This document shows, in pieces, positions 51,455-60,647 of a stretch of 64,000 nucleotides of DNA; within the stretch, counting starts at the first letter, position 1, and each line of letters begins with the position of its first letter. A program made the translations under genes and the position numbers. The notes beneath the pieces were generated by a model. The model saw only the letters and a list, made by a program, of their open reading frames with translations. It made no database searches and was not told where the DNA came from. This DNA is from Acidobacteriota bacterium (lineage in GTDB: Bacteria; Acidobacteriota; Holophagae; Holophagales; Holophagaceae). Location: assembly GCA_021794095.1 (NCBI GenBank), contig JAJYRN010000002.1:278520-342519 (forward strand). The letters are read 5' to 3'.

Positions 51455-52827
51455 TAGGCGTGGGGATGGCGAAGGTCGGCGCTGCGGCCGTGGTGGGGCA
51501 GGCCCTCGGCCTCGGCCAGGCGGGCCACCCAGGGAGCCATGGTCCGGGCATCCGCGGGGGAGAGGGCGAGGAGGCTCTGCCGCTTGAGGTAGGTGGCCAC
51601 GCCCAGGGGGCTGGTGTAGCGGGCCGTGCGTCCCGTGGGCAGCACGTGGTTGGGGCCGGCGCCGTAGTCCCCGAAGGCCTCGGCGCTGGAAGCACCCAGG
51701 AAGAGGGCACCGGCGGCGGTCAGGCGCGGACTCCAGGCTTCGGGATCCGCCACGCAGAGCTCGAGGTGCTCGGGGGCCCAGGCCTGGGCCAGGGCGATCG
51801 CCAGTTCCCGTTCGGCGCAGACAAGGCGCCCGTGGCGCGAAAGGCTCTGGGCCAGGATCTCCCGGCGGGGTGAGGCCTCGGCCCGCGTGGCGAGTTCCGC
51901 CGCCACGGCCTCCAGCAGGCCTCGGTCCTCGCTGACGAGGACGGCGGCGGCATCGGGATCGTGCTCGGCCTGGGCCAGCAGATCCTCCGCCAGCCAGGCG
52001 GGATCGGCGCTGGCATCGGCCAGAATCAGCAGTTCCGTGGGTCCGGCCAGGGCGTCAATGCCGCAGACGCCCAGGAGCTGGCGCTTGGCCTCGGCCACGA
52101 AGCGGTTGCCGGGGCCGGCCACCAGGTCCACGGCGGGTTCGTCGTAGGCCAGCCAGCCCAGGGCCTGGGCGCCGCCCATCGGGATCAGTTCCTCCAGGCC
52201 CAGTTCCGCGGCGCAGGCCAGCACGAGGGGATCCACGCCCCAGGCGCCGGGCAGGGTGGCCTGGGGCCGGGGTGGCGTCATGCCCACGATGCGGCCCACG
52301 CGGGCCACCTGGGCGGGGATGACGGTCATGGCCAGGGTGGAGGGGTAGAAGGCGCGTCCCCCGGGGATGTAGACGCCCACGCTGCCAAGGGGGCACCAGC
52401 GCTCGCCCACGGTACCGCCCCCGGGGAGGGGCAGCTCCAGATCGCGCAGGCAAGCCCGCTGGCCCTCCGCGAAGCGGCGGACGTTGGCGATCAGCTCCCG
52501 CAGCGCGGCCATCAGCTCGGGCCGTTCGCGGTCGAGGCGGGTCCGGGCCTCCGCGAGGGCCGACGCAGGGATGCGAAGGGCGGCGGAATCCAGGCGCACG
52601 CCGTCGAGGCGCTCCGTCCAATCCAGGGCGGCCTCGAGGCCGCGGGCGCGCACGTCGGCCAGGATGGTCGCCACCCGTTGCCGTGTCTCCGCTTCCGTCT
52701 CTCCGCTCCTGGTCAGGGAGGCCACCCACCGGGGCAGCTCCGCCCGGTCCGTCAGGTCAGCAATCGAGATGAAGTAACACCTATGCACCTCTCGGGTGAA
52801 GGTCCAGCATGCCAGCGGGAACGTCAT
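51454..52827 (-). CDS. hisD: Histidinol dehydrogenase HisD
   Basis: 457 residues from ATG 52827; the start is uncertain and GTG 52788 is possible, since neither has a strong ribosome site. Zinc-enzyme motifs: GSVGVYIPGGRAFYPST, the Cys of LLGVCGIDALAGPTE, LLAQAEHDPDAAAVLV, and SAEAFGDYGAGPNHVLPT. It oxidises histidinol to histidine in two steps. First his gene, 15 bp after lpxC. Confidence 0.95.
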   Translation of the reverse strand: MTFPLACWTFTREVHRCYFISIADLTDRAELPRWVASLTRSGETEAETRQRVATILADVRARGLEAALDWTERLDGVRLDSAALRIPASALAEARTRLDRERPELMAALRELIANVRRFAEGQRACLRDLELPLPGGGTVGERWCPLGSVGVYIPGGRAFYPSTLAMTVIPAQVARVGRIVGMTPPRPQATLPGAWGVDPLVLACAAELGLEELIPMGGAQALGWLAYDEPAVDLVAGPGNRFVAEAKRQLLGVCGIDALAGPTELLILADASADPAWLAEDLLAQAEHDPDAAAVLVSEDRGLLEAVAAELATRAEASPRREILAQSLSRHGRLVCAERELAIALAQAWAPEHLELCVADPEAWSPRLTAAGALFLGASSAEAFGDYGAGPNHVLPTGRTARYTSPLGVATYLKRQSLLALSPADARTMAPWVARLAEAEGLPHHGRSADLRHPHA

Positions 52828-52841
52828 CCCGCAACCAGGGT

Positions 52842-53753
52842 TCAGGCCGGCAGCGCGGCCGCCACGGGCTGGAAGAAATAGCGGACATTGGCCGGGGCGT
52901 CCTCCTCGGCCCACTCCCAGCAGCCGGGATCGGCGAGGATGGCCTGGGCCAGGGCGACGTGCAGGGCATGGCCGGCGGCATGGGCTTCCACAAGGCCGAG
53001 CATCGGGGCGCCCAGCAGGGCCAGATCGCCCACCAGGTCGAGCATCTTGTGGCGGACGGCCTCATCCTCGAACCGGAGGGATTCGTTCAGGGGGCCTTCG
53101 CTGCCAAACACCACGGCATTGTCCAGGCTGCCGCCCTGGGCCAAGCCCCGGGCGCGCATGGCCTCGATCTCCTGGGCCAGGCAGAACGTCCGGGCGGAGC
53201 CCAGCTCCCGGCGGTACTTTTCGGGCGTGAGGCTCAGTTCCCGGCTCTGGCGGCCGAGGGCCGGCACCGGAAAGTCAATGGTGTAGCGCAGGCGCAGGCC
53301 ATCATAGGGGGAAACCCGGATCCAGCGATCCCCGTTCCGCACTTCCACGGGACGGGTGATTTTCAGGAACCGGCGGTGCCCGTCGAGGGTGCGTGTGCCC
53401 GCCTGGAGCAGGGCTTCCACCCAGGGGCCGGCGCTGCCATCCAGGATGGGCAGTTCCTCGGCATCCACCTCGATGCGGAGGTGTTCGATCTCCAGGCCCA
53501 TGAGGGCGGAGAGCAGATGCTCAATGGTCTGAAGCCGCACACCATCCTTGATCAGCGTCGTGGACAGGACCAGATCGCCCGCCCGCTCTGCTTTCACCGG
53601 AATCTCGGTGCCGGTGGGCAGGTGGACGAAGCGCAGACCGGTAGGGGCGTCCACGGGCACCAGCCGCACTGTGCAAGGGCGGTTGCCGTGCAGGCCACGG
53701 CCCGAGATCGTGATCTCGTGACCAAGGGTCTGGGGTTGGGTGCTGCGGGGCAT
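52842..53753 (-). CDS. lpxC: UDP-3-O-acyl-N-acetylglucosamine deacetylase LpxC
   Basis: 303 residues. Zinc ligands His79 in TIEHLLSAL and HKMLD (His and Asp of VRHKMLDLVGD), and the Glu/Thr of the LSTTLI region. It commits UDP-GlcNAc to lipid A. This shows an outer membrane with lipopolysaccharide or a similar lipid. ATG 53753 has GAGG eight bases upstream. An AT-rich promoter lies upstream. Confidence 0.97.
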   Translation of the reverse strand: MPRSTQPQTLGHEITISGRGLHGNRPCTVRLVPVDAPTGLRFVHLPTGTEIPVKAERAGDLVLSTTLIKDGVRLQTIEHLLSALMGLEIEHLRIEVDAEELPILDGSAGPWVEALLQAGTRTLDGHRRFLKITRPVEVRNGDRWIRVSPYDGLRLRYTIDFPVPALGRQSRELSLTPEKYRRELGSARTFCLAQEIEAMRARGLAQGGSLDNAVVFGSEGPLNESLRFEDEAVRHKMLDLVGDLALLGAPMLGLVEAHAAGHALHVALAQAILADPGCWEWAEEDAPANVRYFFQPVAAALPA

Positions 53754-53802
53754 GGTGCGACCTCGCAGGTCTTTAAGCCAGTTCCATGCCATTGTATTAA
53801 TT

Positions 53803-53831
53803 TAATTATTTCATTGTTTACGTTATGACAA
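53803..53831 (-). promoter_or_regulatory. Probable lpxC promoter
   Basis: Minus-strand TTGTCA (53831-53826) and TAATTA (53808-53803) with a 17-bp spacer, inside the AT-rich stretch 53790-53850. About 50 bp before the lpxC ATG. It may also drive the his genes downstream. Confidence 0.55.
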
Positions 53832-53880
53832 ACAACATAAAGATGTGGGTCCATCCACCACACACCGTGGTTTGGAAGGG

Positions 53881-54157
53881 TTAGGAGCTGGAACGGAATA
53901 AGCAATGCCATCGCGCGGGGTGCCGGGCAAGTGAGTCAAGGAGGCTGAGGTTCCAGCGGAGCGGGACTCCGTGAACCGAAGCCGACGCAGGATCGCGCAG
54001 CCCGCCACCCCGCGCCCGGAGGGTTGACGCCCATCCGCGCGCCCCGCGGCGTCAGGGCCCTTGAACCATGAACCACATGGCCCTGCGGGCCCTTCCTTGC
54101 GGATGCATCGCGGCTGGGCGTCAACGATGGCAACGATTATTCCGTTCCAGCTCCTTA
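53881..54157. mobile_element. MITE-like element with 19-bp terminal inverted repeats
   Basis: 277 bp with perfect inverted ends AGGAGCTGGAACGGAATAA (53883-53901 and 54137-54155, opposite strands). Two internal stem pairs: GCGCGGGGTG 53913-53922 with 54006-54015, and GTTGACGCCCA 54023-54033 with 54115-54125. It has no coding capacity I trust. The half 54032-54157 is identical to an inverted copy at 63875-64000. It fills the 53754-54154 gap apart from the lpxC promoter. No clear target duplication is visible. Confidence 0.75.
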
Positions 54158-54859
54158 CCGGGGCCGCACCCGCTCCCAGTCTTCCGGGGTGGTGAGTTTC
54201 AGGTTGGAGCTGGGGCTCGGGATGACTCTGACGGCCAAGCCCAGGCGCTCCAGGAGAGCCACGTCATCCGTGCCGGTGAATCCCTGCTCTGCGGCGGCCC
54301 TGAAGGCCTGCTTCCAGGTGCCGAGCCGGGCGATCTGGGGCGTCTGGGCCCGGAAGAATTCCTCCCGGGGCTCGGTGCGAAGCACGCGCCCCTGGGCGTC
54401 CACCCGCTTGAGGGTGTCCGTGGAGGGCTCACCCAGCAGCACCCCGTCGTACTGATCCAGGGCGGAAAGGGCCTCCCAGAGGGGGGTGGCGGGAGGAAAG
54501 GGCCGCACGGCATCGTGGATCATCACCGGGGCCATGGGCGCATCGGGCAGGGCCTGGAGCGCTGCCCAGACCGACTCCTGGCGGGTCTCGCCCCCAACGA
54601 CCACCTGGCAGGGCACGGGGAAGGGCCAGGCGCGGGCTTCGGACAGGTGGGCCGTGGGCACGGCCAGGGCGATGCCAGCCAGGGGCGGCATGCCCGGGAG
54701 GAGAAAGGCCTCCACTGTTGCCCGCAGCAGCGGCCTCCCGCCCCAATCCCGGAATTGTTTGGGCAGACCCCCTCCCATGCGCAGGCCCCGACCGCCGGCC
54801 GGAATGACCAGGAAGGGGCGTCTGGAATCAGCGCCGGCGGGTGATGAAGGGCTCGACAC
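54155..54859 (-). CDS. ispD: 2-C-methyl-D-erythritol 4-phosphate cytidylyltransferase IspD
   Basis: 234 residues. LVIPAGGRGLRMGGGLPKQF (CTP loop), VVVGGETRQESVWAAL, VMIHDAVRPFPP and the C-terminal LKLTTPEDWERVRPR. It makes CDP-methylerythritol in the non-mevalonate isoprenoid pathway. The stop TAA is formed by the first bases of the adjacent repeat element, so the native tail may have been shortened by a few residues. Confidence 0.93.
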   Translation of the reverse strand: MSSPSSPAGADSRRPFLVIPAGGRGLRMGGGLPKQFRDWGGRPLLRATVEAFLLPGMPPLAGIALAVPTAHLSEARAWPFPVPCQVVVGGETRQESVWAALQALPDAPMAPVMIHDAVRPFPPATPLWEALSALDQYDGVLLGEPSTDTLKRVDAQGRVLRTEPREEFFRAQTPQIARLGTWKQAFRAAAEQGFTGTDDVALLERLGLAVRVIPSPSSNLKLTTPEDWERVRPR

Positions 54860-55673
54860 CGCGGTCTTTCAGGAGCTTGGCGATCTGCTGGGCGGCCTTC
54901 TCGGCGTCCTGGCGGCGGGTGTAGCTGCCAACCCGGACCCGCTTGACCTGCAACCCGCGCCCGGTGACCACATCCTGGGTCGTGACCGGCCCGAAGGCAT
55001 CGGCCAGCTCATCCTCAAGGGCAGCGATGTTCGCGGGATTCGACAAGGCGGCCACTTGAACAACATAGGGATCCTGCTGGTCGAGTGACGGATCTATCGG
55101 CATCGGCAGGCCCTGAGCATTCACGGTCTGAAGGCGGACCTGGGTGACACCTTGCCCGATGAACCCCAGCACCTGGGCACCCTTGCGGGAGAGGTCCAGC
55201 AGGCGCCCCTTGATGAAGGGACCGCGATCATTCACGCGGAAAATGGCGTGATGGCCGTTTTCGAGATTGGTGACCTTCACCAGTGTCCCCAGGGGCAGGG
55301 TCCGGTGGGCGCAGGTGTAGGCATCCGGATCGTAGACTTCGCCGCTGGCGGTCGGCTGGCCCGCAAAGCCGTCCCCATCCCCACCGTACCAGCTGGCCAT
55401 GCCTTCCTCGACGAAGGCGGGCGCTTCCGGGGCCGGGGGAAGCCGGTCAAGGCGCGGGCGGGGCGAGGTGAAGGTGGCTGGAGGGCGGGTGCAGTGCAGG
55501 GTGAAGGCCAAGGCCACCAGCACGGCAATCTGAGGCGCACCCAGGCGCGTGATCCGAAGGAAGCCGCCTGTTCCTGGCACCACGGGCGCGGGCGGCTCGA
55601 AGACCACTTGGATCTCGTGGATCCAGTGGACACAGGCCTTGCTCCAGTTGGTAGGGTGGAAGGACGACAGCAT
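54828..55673 (-). CDS. RlpA-family lipoprotein with SPOR domain
   Basis: 281 residues if started at ATG 55673 (GGAG upstream); the true start is uncertain. A hydrophobic segment ends in TLHC, a likely lipobox near residue 60. The RlpA double-psi-barrel is GMASWYGGDGDGFAGQPTASGE..FRVNDRGPFIKGRLLDLSRKGAQ, with catalytic His and Asp types present (YTCAHRTLPLGT, VNDRGP). The C-terminal SPOR domain (from about residue 205, YVVQVAAL) binds denuded septal peptidoglycan. It overlaps the ispD start by 32 bp. Confidence 0.85.
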   Translation of the reverse strand: MLSSFHPTNWSKACVHWIHEIQVVFEPPAPVVPGTGGFLRITRLGAPQIAVLVALAFTLHCTRPPATFTSPRPRLDRLPPAPEAPAFVEEGMASWYGGDGDGFAGQPTASGEVYDPDAYTCAHRTLPLGTLVKVTNLENGHHAIFRVNDRGPFIKGRLLDLSRKGAQVLGFIGQGVTQVRLQTVNAQGLPMPIDPSLDQQDPYVVQVAALSNPANIAALEDELADAFGPVTTQDVVTGRGLQVKRVRVGSYTRRQDAEKAAQQIAKLLKDRGVEPFITRRR

Positions 55674-55820
55674 CGGACTCCAAAAGATCCACATGGGGTT
55701 GATACACGATTCAATCCCATATATGAATGCAGTATAGCCTTTTGAAGTTCAATGAGCCATGCATTTTAATAAAATAGGGATATATCAAGCGTTAGCAGAT
55801 CTTTGAGGTCTCTACGAAAT
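55674..55820. other. AT-rich intergenic stretch upstream of rlpA
   Basis: About 150 bp of strongly lower GC than its surroundings. Contains GGCTATACT on the minus strand, an extended -10 sequence, without a convincing -35. Probably the rlpA-ispD promoter region; nothing else is seen. Confidence 0.45.
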
Positions 55821-57446
55821 CTATTGCCGAAGGGGGATTTCGGCGACGCGGAAGGGCTTGGGCCGGTTGCCCTCACTGTGGAAAGGGGCCGGAAGGCGGT
55901 GGGCTGCCCGGAGGGCGCGGGCCTCAGAGGGGTAAGAGCCAAGGAAGACCTGATAGCAGGTTCGTCCGTCGCGCAGGGTCATGGGCAGCAGGAAGAGGTC
56001 GGGATTCCGGCTCGCGAGCAGGTCCACGGCATGCTGAACCGTGGCTCCCTGGCAGGCAATTTCCAGGCGGAGGGTCCAGGTGCCATGGATCACCCGCCGT
56101 TGGGCTTCGCCCTGTGCAAGGGCCAGGGCCCAATGGCCGGCGGTGATGGCCTTGAGACGTTCAGCCCGCGACGCGGGGCCCACGGGCTTGGAAGGGGGCG
56201 GCGGGGATGTGGATTGGATGGCTGGCGCAGAAGATGCGGGAGGTGCGGCGGGGGGAGCCGCCTGGGTCGGAGGTGGCGGCACGGGTTGTGGGCGAGGGGG
56301 AGCCGGGGGAGGCGTCGGAAGGGGGTGGATGGCCGCTGGCGGCCGGTGGTGGCGCCACATCCGGTAGCTGCCCCAGCCCGCCAGGGCCAGGAGGGGGATC
56401 ACGAGCAGCCACACTTTGGAGCGGGCGGAGGTTAGGAGCTCGGGCGGGGCCGGGGGCTCCGGTCGCTCGGTGGAGCCATAGGCTTCCTGCAGGATGGGCA
56501 GGGAACGCTCGGGGGCGGTCTGGGAGGCGAGTGGGGCCGCGAGGGGAGGTTCGGGGTCCGGGGGCAAGGGCACCGTTTCCGGAAGCTCATCCTCTGGGCC
56601 GAGCTGATCCAAGGCCTCGGAAAGGTGCTCCAGGTTCGTGGTTGGCAGCTGGCTCGCGTGGATTTCAGAAAAAAGAGACGGGGCGGGTTCAGGCGGAGGC
56701 TCGGGCAGGGCCGGGCTGAGGTCGGTCTGCGCGGGTTCCAGGGCCATCTCCAGGGCCCGCCGGTCCAGGGGAGGCAGCTCATGGAGGCGGGCCCACCCGA
56801 TCTCCCGGAGGAAGAGCGCGAAGGCGCCCAGGCGGAAGGGCTCCACCCCGGACTCTCGGCTCAGTTCCAGCAGGGTGCGCGTGCCATCAAGGAGGCCGGG
56901 CAGGCGGGCGAGATCTGCGGGAAGGGCCAGCTCCTGGAGCCGCCGGCCCTCCAGGACGATGACCTGGTTCAAGGGGCCCAGTTCCTCCAGGACAACTTCC
57001 CGGTTCCGAAGGCTCAGCACCGCCGCCAAAAGCATCGCGGGGGTGTCGAAGGGAAGGCGCACGGTGGTGGCGTCCAGCTCCCCCCGGGATTCGAAAAGGG
57101 GCTCGTGCGTTTCATCAGCCAGGGCAGCCCACACGACGCGCTCCACCTGCGCGCGGGCCACTTCCAGAAGGTCACGCTGGGTGATGAAGCCCATCTGGAT
57201 GAGATTCTTCCCGATGGACATGCCCGGATCGAGGTTGGCCAGGGCGTAATCCAGTTGAGCCTGGGTGATCCTGCCCCGCTCCACCAGCAGGTGGGTCAGG
57301 CGATCCTGGGGATGGGTGCTGGTGGCGAACACCACATCGCCGGCCTCGAGAAAGATGGTGCGCTGGGGCTCCTGTCCCAGGCGCCAGATGCCGGTGGCCT
57401 GGGCCCGGCGGCGGGCGAAAAGATCCTTGAGGGCCGTCAGGCTCAT
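55821..57446 (-). CDS. DUF4388 (PATAN-like) protein with SPOR-like C-terminus
   Basis: 541 residues. The first ~110 residues fit DUF4388: [39 protein letters not shown], then helical repeats such as [24 protein letters not shown] Pro-rich linker holds one membrane helix ([14 protein letters not shown], about 365-380), followed by a very Pro-rich periplasmic stretch, and a C-terminal domain with [20 protein letters not shown] like SPOR. So a cytoplasmic sensor/adaptor is tied to cell-wall binding. Its ATG overlaps the tyrS stop. Confidence 0.78.
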   Translation of the reverse strand: MSLTALKDLFARRRAQATGIWRLGQEPQRTIFLEAGDVVFATSTHPQDRLTHLLVERGRITQAQLDYALANLDPGMSIGKNLIQMGFITQRDLLEVARAQVERVVWAALADETHEPLFESRGELDATTVRLPFDTPAMLLAAVLSLRNREVVLEELGPLNQVIVLEGRRLQELALPADLARLPGLLDGTRTLLELSRESGVEPFRLGAFALFLREIGWARLHELPPLDRRALEMALEPAQTDLSPALPEPPPEPAPSLFSEIHASQLPTTNLEHLSEALDQLGPEDELPETVPLPPDPEPPLAAPLASQTAPERSLPILQEAYGSTERPEPPAPPELLTSARSKVWLLVIPLLALAGWGSYRMWRHHRPPAAIHPLPTPPPAPPRPQPVPPPPTQAAPPAAPPASSAPAIQSTSPPPPSKPVGPASRAERLKAITAGHWALALAQGEAQRRVIHGTWTLRLEIACQGATVQHAVDLLASRNPDLFLLPMTLRDGRTCYQVFLGSYPSEARALRAAHRLPAPFHSEGNRPKPFRVAEIPLRQ

Positions 57447-58642
57447 GGGACCATCCAGCGTTCGAGCTTGAGTTTCCCGACCTTCACCAGCAACGAGGCT
57501 CCGGGCCGGAGGGCGAGGCGCACGGAAGGATCGGAAGCCTTCTGGCCATCCAGGCTGACGGCTCCCTGGATGATGAGGCGTTCGGCTTCCTTCCGGCTGG
57601 CGGCGAGGCCGCGTTCCACCAGGATACGGGCCAGGGGGACTTCGCCATCCGTGGGTGGGAGCGTGATGTCGGGAGCCTCGTCCTGGCTGCGTTCGGAGAA
57701 GCGGCGCACCCACCGGTCCTCGGCCTCCCGGGCGGCGGTGGGGCCGTGGAAATCCGCCACGATCTGGCGGGCCAAGCCCTTCTTGGCATCCATGGGGTGG
57801 CCCTGCTGAAGGGCCTCGATCTCGGCGGGGAGCTGGTCTGTCAGGAGCAGATACCAGTCCCACATCAAGGTGTCGCTGATGCTCATGGCCTTGCCGAACT
57901 GCGTGTCCGCATCTTCGAGGAAGCCGATGTAGTTGCCCAGGCTCTTGGACATCTTCTCCACGCCATCCAGGCCCAGCAGGAGGGGCACGGTCAGCACGAC
58001 CTGGGGCTTCTGGCCCGAGGCCTCCTGGAGGATGCGGCCCTGCATGAGGTTGAACAGCTGGTCGTTGCCGCCCAGTTCCACATCGGCCTGGAGGGCTACC
58101 GAATCGTAGGCCTGGGTGAGCGGGTAGAGCAGCTCGTGGAGGGCGATGGGCTCGCGGGCCTCCATCCGCTTGGCGAAATCGTTGCGTTCCAGCATCTGGG
58201 CCACGGTGAAGCGGGAAGCCAGGCGGATCCACTGCTCGCCGTGGAGCGGGCCCAGCCACTCGCTGTTGAAGCGAATCTTCGTGCGCTCGGGATCCAGGAT
58301 CTTGAACACCTGGGCCTTGTAGGTCTCCGCGTTGGCCAGCACCTCCTCCCGGGAGAGTGGCGGGCGGGTGGTTTTCTTGCCGGTGGGATCGCCGATGAGG
58401 CCCGTGAAATCGCCGATGAGGAAGGTCACCTCGTGGCCCAGTTTCTGGAACTGGGCCATCTTGCGGATCAGGACACCATGGCCCAGATGCAGATCCGGTG
58501 CCGTGGGATCGAAGCCGGCCTTGATGCGCAGGGGCCGGCCTTCCTTCAGCTTGGCCTCAAGCTGTTCGGCCTTGTGGCAGGTCACGGTGCCCTTCAGGAG
58601 CAGGGCGAGGGCGTCATTCATGGAGGTTGAAGCGGCGGCCAT
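57443..58642 (-). CDS. tyrS: Tyrosyl-tRNA synthetase TyrS
   Basis: 399 residues, class-I. HIGH motif variant HLGHG at 52-56, KMSKS in [14 protein letters not shown], and a C-terminal S4 RNA-binding domain from about 335 ([22 protein letters not shown]). It charges tRNA(Tyr). ATG 58642 was chosen over Met8 because of the family N-terminus; neither has a strong ribosome site. Confidence 0.95.
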   Translation of the reverse strand: MAAASTSMNDALALLLKGTVTCHKAEQLEAKLKEGRPLRIKAGFDPTAPDLHLGHGVLIRKMAQFQKLGHEVTFLIGDFTGLIGDPTGKKTTRPPLSREEVLANAETYKAQVFKILDPERTKIRFNSEWLGPLHGEQWIRLASRFTVAQMLERNDFAKRMEAREPIALHELLYPLTQAYDSVALQADVELGGNDQLFNLMQGRILQEASGQKPQVVLTVPLLLGLDGVEKMSKSLGNYIGFLEDADTQFGKAMSISDTLMWDWYLLLTDQLPAEIEALQQGHPMDAKKGLARQIVADFHGPTAAREAEDRWVRRFSERSQDEAPDITLPPTDGEVPLARILVERGLAASRKEAERLIIQGAVSLDGQKASDPSVRLALRPGASLLVKVGKLKLERWMVP

Positions 58643-58704
58643 GCCTGAATCTTGGCCGAAAACCGCCCGTTCTGCCAGGGTTGCGCCTTTCGGGACCGGA
58701 CGCC

Positions 58705-59199
58705 TCAGCGCACATCCAGGGCCACCAGACGGCCATCCTCCCACCTGGCGGTGGTCCAGGCGCCCTTGTCGTTCCGGTAGCGCAGTTCCACCTGTTTCCG
58801 GTGCGGGCTGCCCTGGATCCGCATCTGGTAGCTGATCCGGCCCGTGAACACGCTGGGCATGGCGGCCGGGAGAGGGTCGAGGCGCGGCCTCCAGCCCCCC
58901 ACGGCCTTCAGGAAATCCGATTCGGTGGGGTAGTCCGCAGCCAGCCCGGGGTTTCCGGCATAGACCGCCTGGGCGCCGGCATCGGTTTGCAGACGGTCTG
59001 TCACCGTGCGCAGCTGGACCCATTCCTGGTTTTTCAAGGCGTGGGACAGGCGCGACGTGACCAGCACGACGCCCCCTACGCAGGTCGCCAGGGCGAGCAC
59101 TGCGGCCACACCGCACCCGAGCAGCACCTTGGCCCAGACCGGCAGGCCCGTCTTGGCGGGTTGTCCGTAACCACCGTTGTCCCAGGAGGCATCCACCAT
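58705..59199 (-). CDS. Single-span membrane protein, unknown function
   Basis: 164 residues. Gly/Tyr-rich N-terminus ([10 protein letters not shown]), one membrane helix (about 21-48), then an extracytoplasmic domain with [15 protein letters not shown] and beta strands ([21 protein letters not shown]). No family was recognised. It is 9 bp downstream of phoH on the same strand and so is probably co-transcribed with it. Confidence 0.75.
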   Translation of the reverse strand: MVDASWDNGGYGQPAKTGLPVWAKVLLGCGVAAVLALATCVGGVVLVTSRLSHALKNQEWVQLRTVTDRLQTDAGAQAVYAGNPGLAADYPTESDFLKAVGGWRPRLDPLPAAMPSVFTGRISYQMRIQGSPHRKQVELRYRNDKGAWTTARWEDGRLVALDVR

Positions 59200-59208
59200 G
59201 GCTCCGGC

Positions 59209-60540
59209 CTACAAGAAGGTGCTCGCCAATTCCGCCAGTCGGCTCCGCTCCCCCTTGACCAGGGTGACGTGCCCGGAGATGTCCAGGTGTTTGAAGTGGT
59301 CCGCCAGGAAGCTCAGACCATTGGTGCTGGCATCCACATAGGGATTGTCAATCTGCTGGGGATCGCCCGTGAGGACCACCTTGGTGCCTTCCCCGGCCCG
59401 GGTAAGGATGGTCTTTACCTCGTGGGGCGTGAGGTTCTGGGCTTCATCCACCACCAGGAACTGGCTCGGGATGCTGCGCCCCCGGATGTAGGTGAGGGGT
59501 TCCACGCTGAGGTAGCCGGCCTCCTCCAACTGGGCGGCGGTCATGGTGGTCCGCCGGCGGGCTTCCACATTGGCGGCCACGATGAACTCGAGGTTGTCGT
59601 AGATGGGCTGCATGTAGGGCCGCAGTTTCTCGCCGATGTCGCCCGGCAGGTAGCCCAGATCCCGGCCCATGGGCATGACCGGGCGGCTAACCAGCAGCTT
59701 GTGGTAGCGCTCGTCATCCACGACCTGTTGCAAGCCTGCGGCAATGGCCAGGAGGGTCTTGCCGGTGCCCGCCTTGCCCAGCAGGGTCACCACCTGCACG
59801 GAGTCGTCCAGCAGCAGGTCCAGGGCGAACTGCTGTTCGCGGTTCCGGGGCTTGATCCCCCAGGGCGGCGCCTCCAGTCGGCGGAGGGGGTGCAGCAGGT
59901 TGTCTCCGGCCAGAAGGCGGCCCAGGGCCGTGTGGCTGGGGTTGGTGCGATCCACCAGGGTGACGAACTGGTTGGGATGCAGGTGGAGGTCCGGGTCGGG
60001 CGGGAGGCCGCCATCGTAGAGCAGATCCACCTGGGCCGGTTCCACTTCCCAGGTGCGGTGGCCCGCGTAGAGTTCCTCCATCTCCACCCGGTCGGTGGTG
60101 TAATCCTCGGCCTGGACGCCGATGGCATCGGCCTTGATGCGCAGGTTCGTGTCCTTGCTCACCAGGACCACGTGTTCTTTCAGGGTGTGCAGCAGTTCCC
60201 GCGCACAAGCCAGGATCTGGTTGTCGGCCTTGTGCTTGTCTGCGGAGAGGATCCCCAGGTCCAGGCTGTGGGCGGCCACATCCACTTTCAGGGAGCCACC
60301 GCCTTCGAGGGGGACGCCCCGGCTCAGGCTGCCCGCGGCCCGGAGCCGGTCCAGCATCCGGGAGACGCTGCGGGCATTGCGGCCCACTTCCGTTTGATCC
60401 TTCTTGAAGTGGTCCACTTCCTCGATGACCACAATGGGTATGACGACGTCGTGTTCCTGGAAATGCAGGATGGAATTCGGATCGTGCAGAAGGACGTTCG
60501 TGTCCAGGACGAAGACCTTCTTGCTGGATGGCGGGACCAA
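59209..60540 (-). CDS. PhoH-family ATPase with N-terminal PIN domain
   Basis: 443 residues. PIN-type nuclease part [34 protein letters not shown] at residues 5-60 with the acidic residues of the family, then the PhoH ATPase with Walker [35 protein letters not shown] and Walker [17 protein letters not shown]. This is the PIN-PhoH (YlaK/PhoH2) arrangement, an RNA helicase/nuclease. The family is common; the substrate is unknown. Confidence 0.94.
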   Translation of the reverse strand: MVPPSSKKVFVLDTNVLLHDPNSILHFQEHDVVIPIVVIEEVDHFKKDQTEVGRNARSVSRMLDRLRAAGSLSRGVPLEGGGSLKVDVAAHSLDLGILSADKHKADNQILACARELLHTLKEHVVLVSKDTNLRIKADAIGVQAEDYTTDRVEMEELYAGHRTWEVEPAQVDLLYDGGLPPDPDLHLHPNQFVTLVDRTNPSHTALGRLLAGDNLLHPLRRLEAPPWGIKPRNREQQFALDLLLDDSVQVVTLLGKAGTGKTLLAIAAGLQQVVDDERYHKLLVSRPVMPMGRDLGYLPGDIGEKLRPYMQPIYDNLEFIVAANVEARRRTTMTAAQLEEAGYLSVEPLTYIRGRSIPSQFLVVDEAQNLTPHEVKTILTRAGEGTKVVLTGDPQQIDNPYVDASTNGLSFLADHFKHLDISGHVTLVKGERSRLAELASTFL

Positions 60541-60647
60541 GGGACCTCCAAGTTTGGCCGGAGCCTACCACCAAGGGCGCAGGCTTGCACGGCTAGGCTT
60601 GCCCCGCCGCCGCTGCCAAGATGGCCCTTCTGGCGGAGGTGTGTCCC

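Noticed and set aside
49858..51873. Long plus-strand frame opposite the his genes
   Set aside because: Gln/Gly/His-rich antisense shadow of hisC and hisD.
54068..54844. Plus-strand frame opposite ispD starting within the repeat element
   Set aside because: It is the complement of ispD and has no family features.
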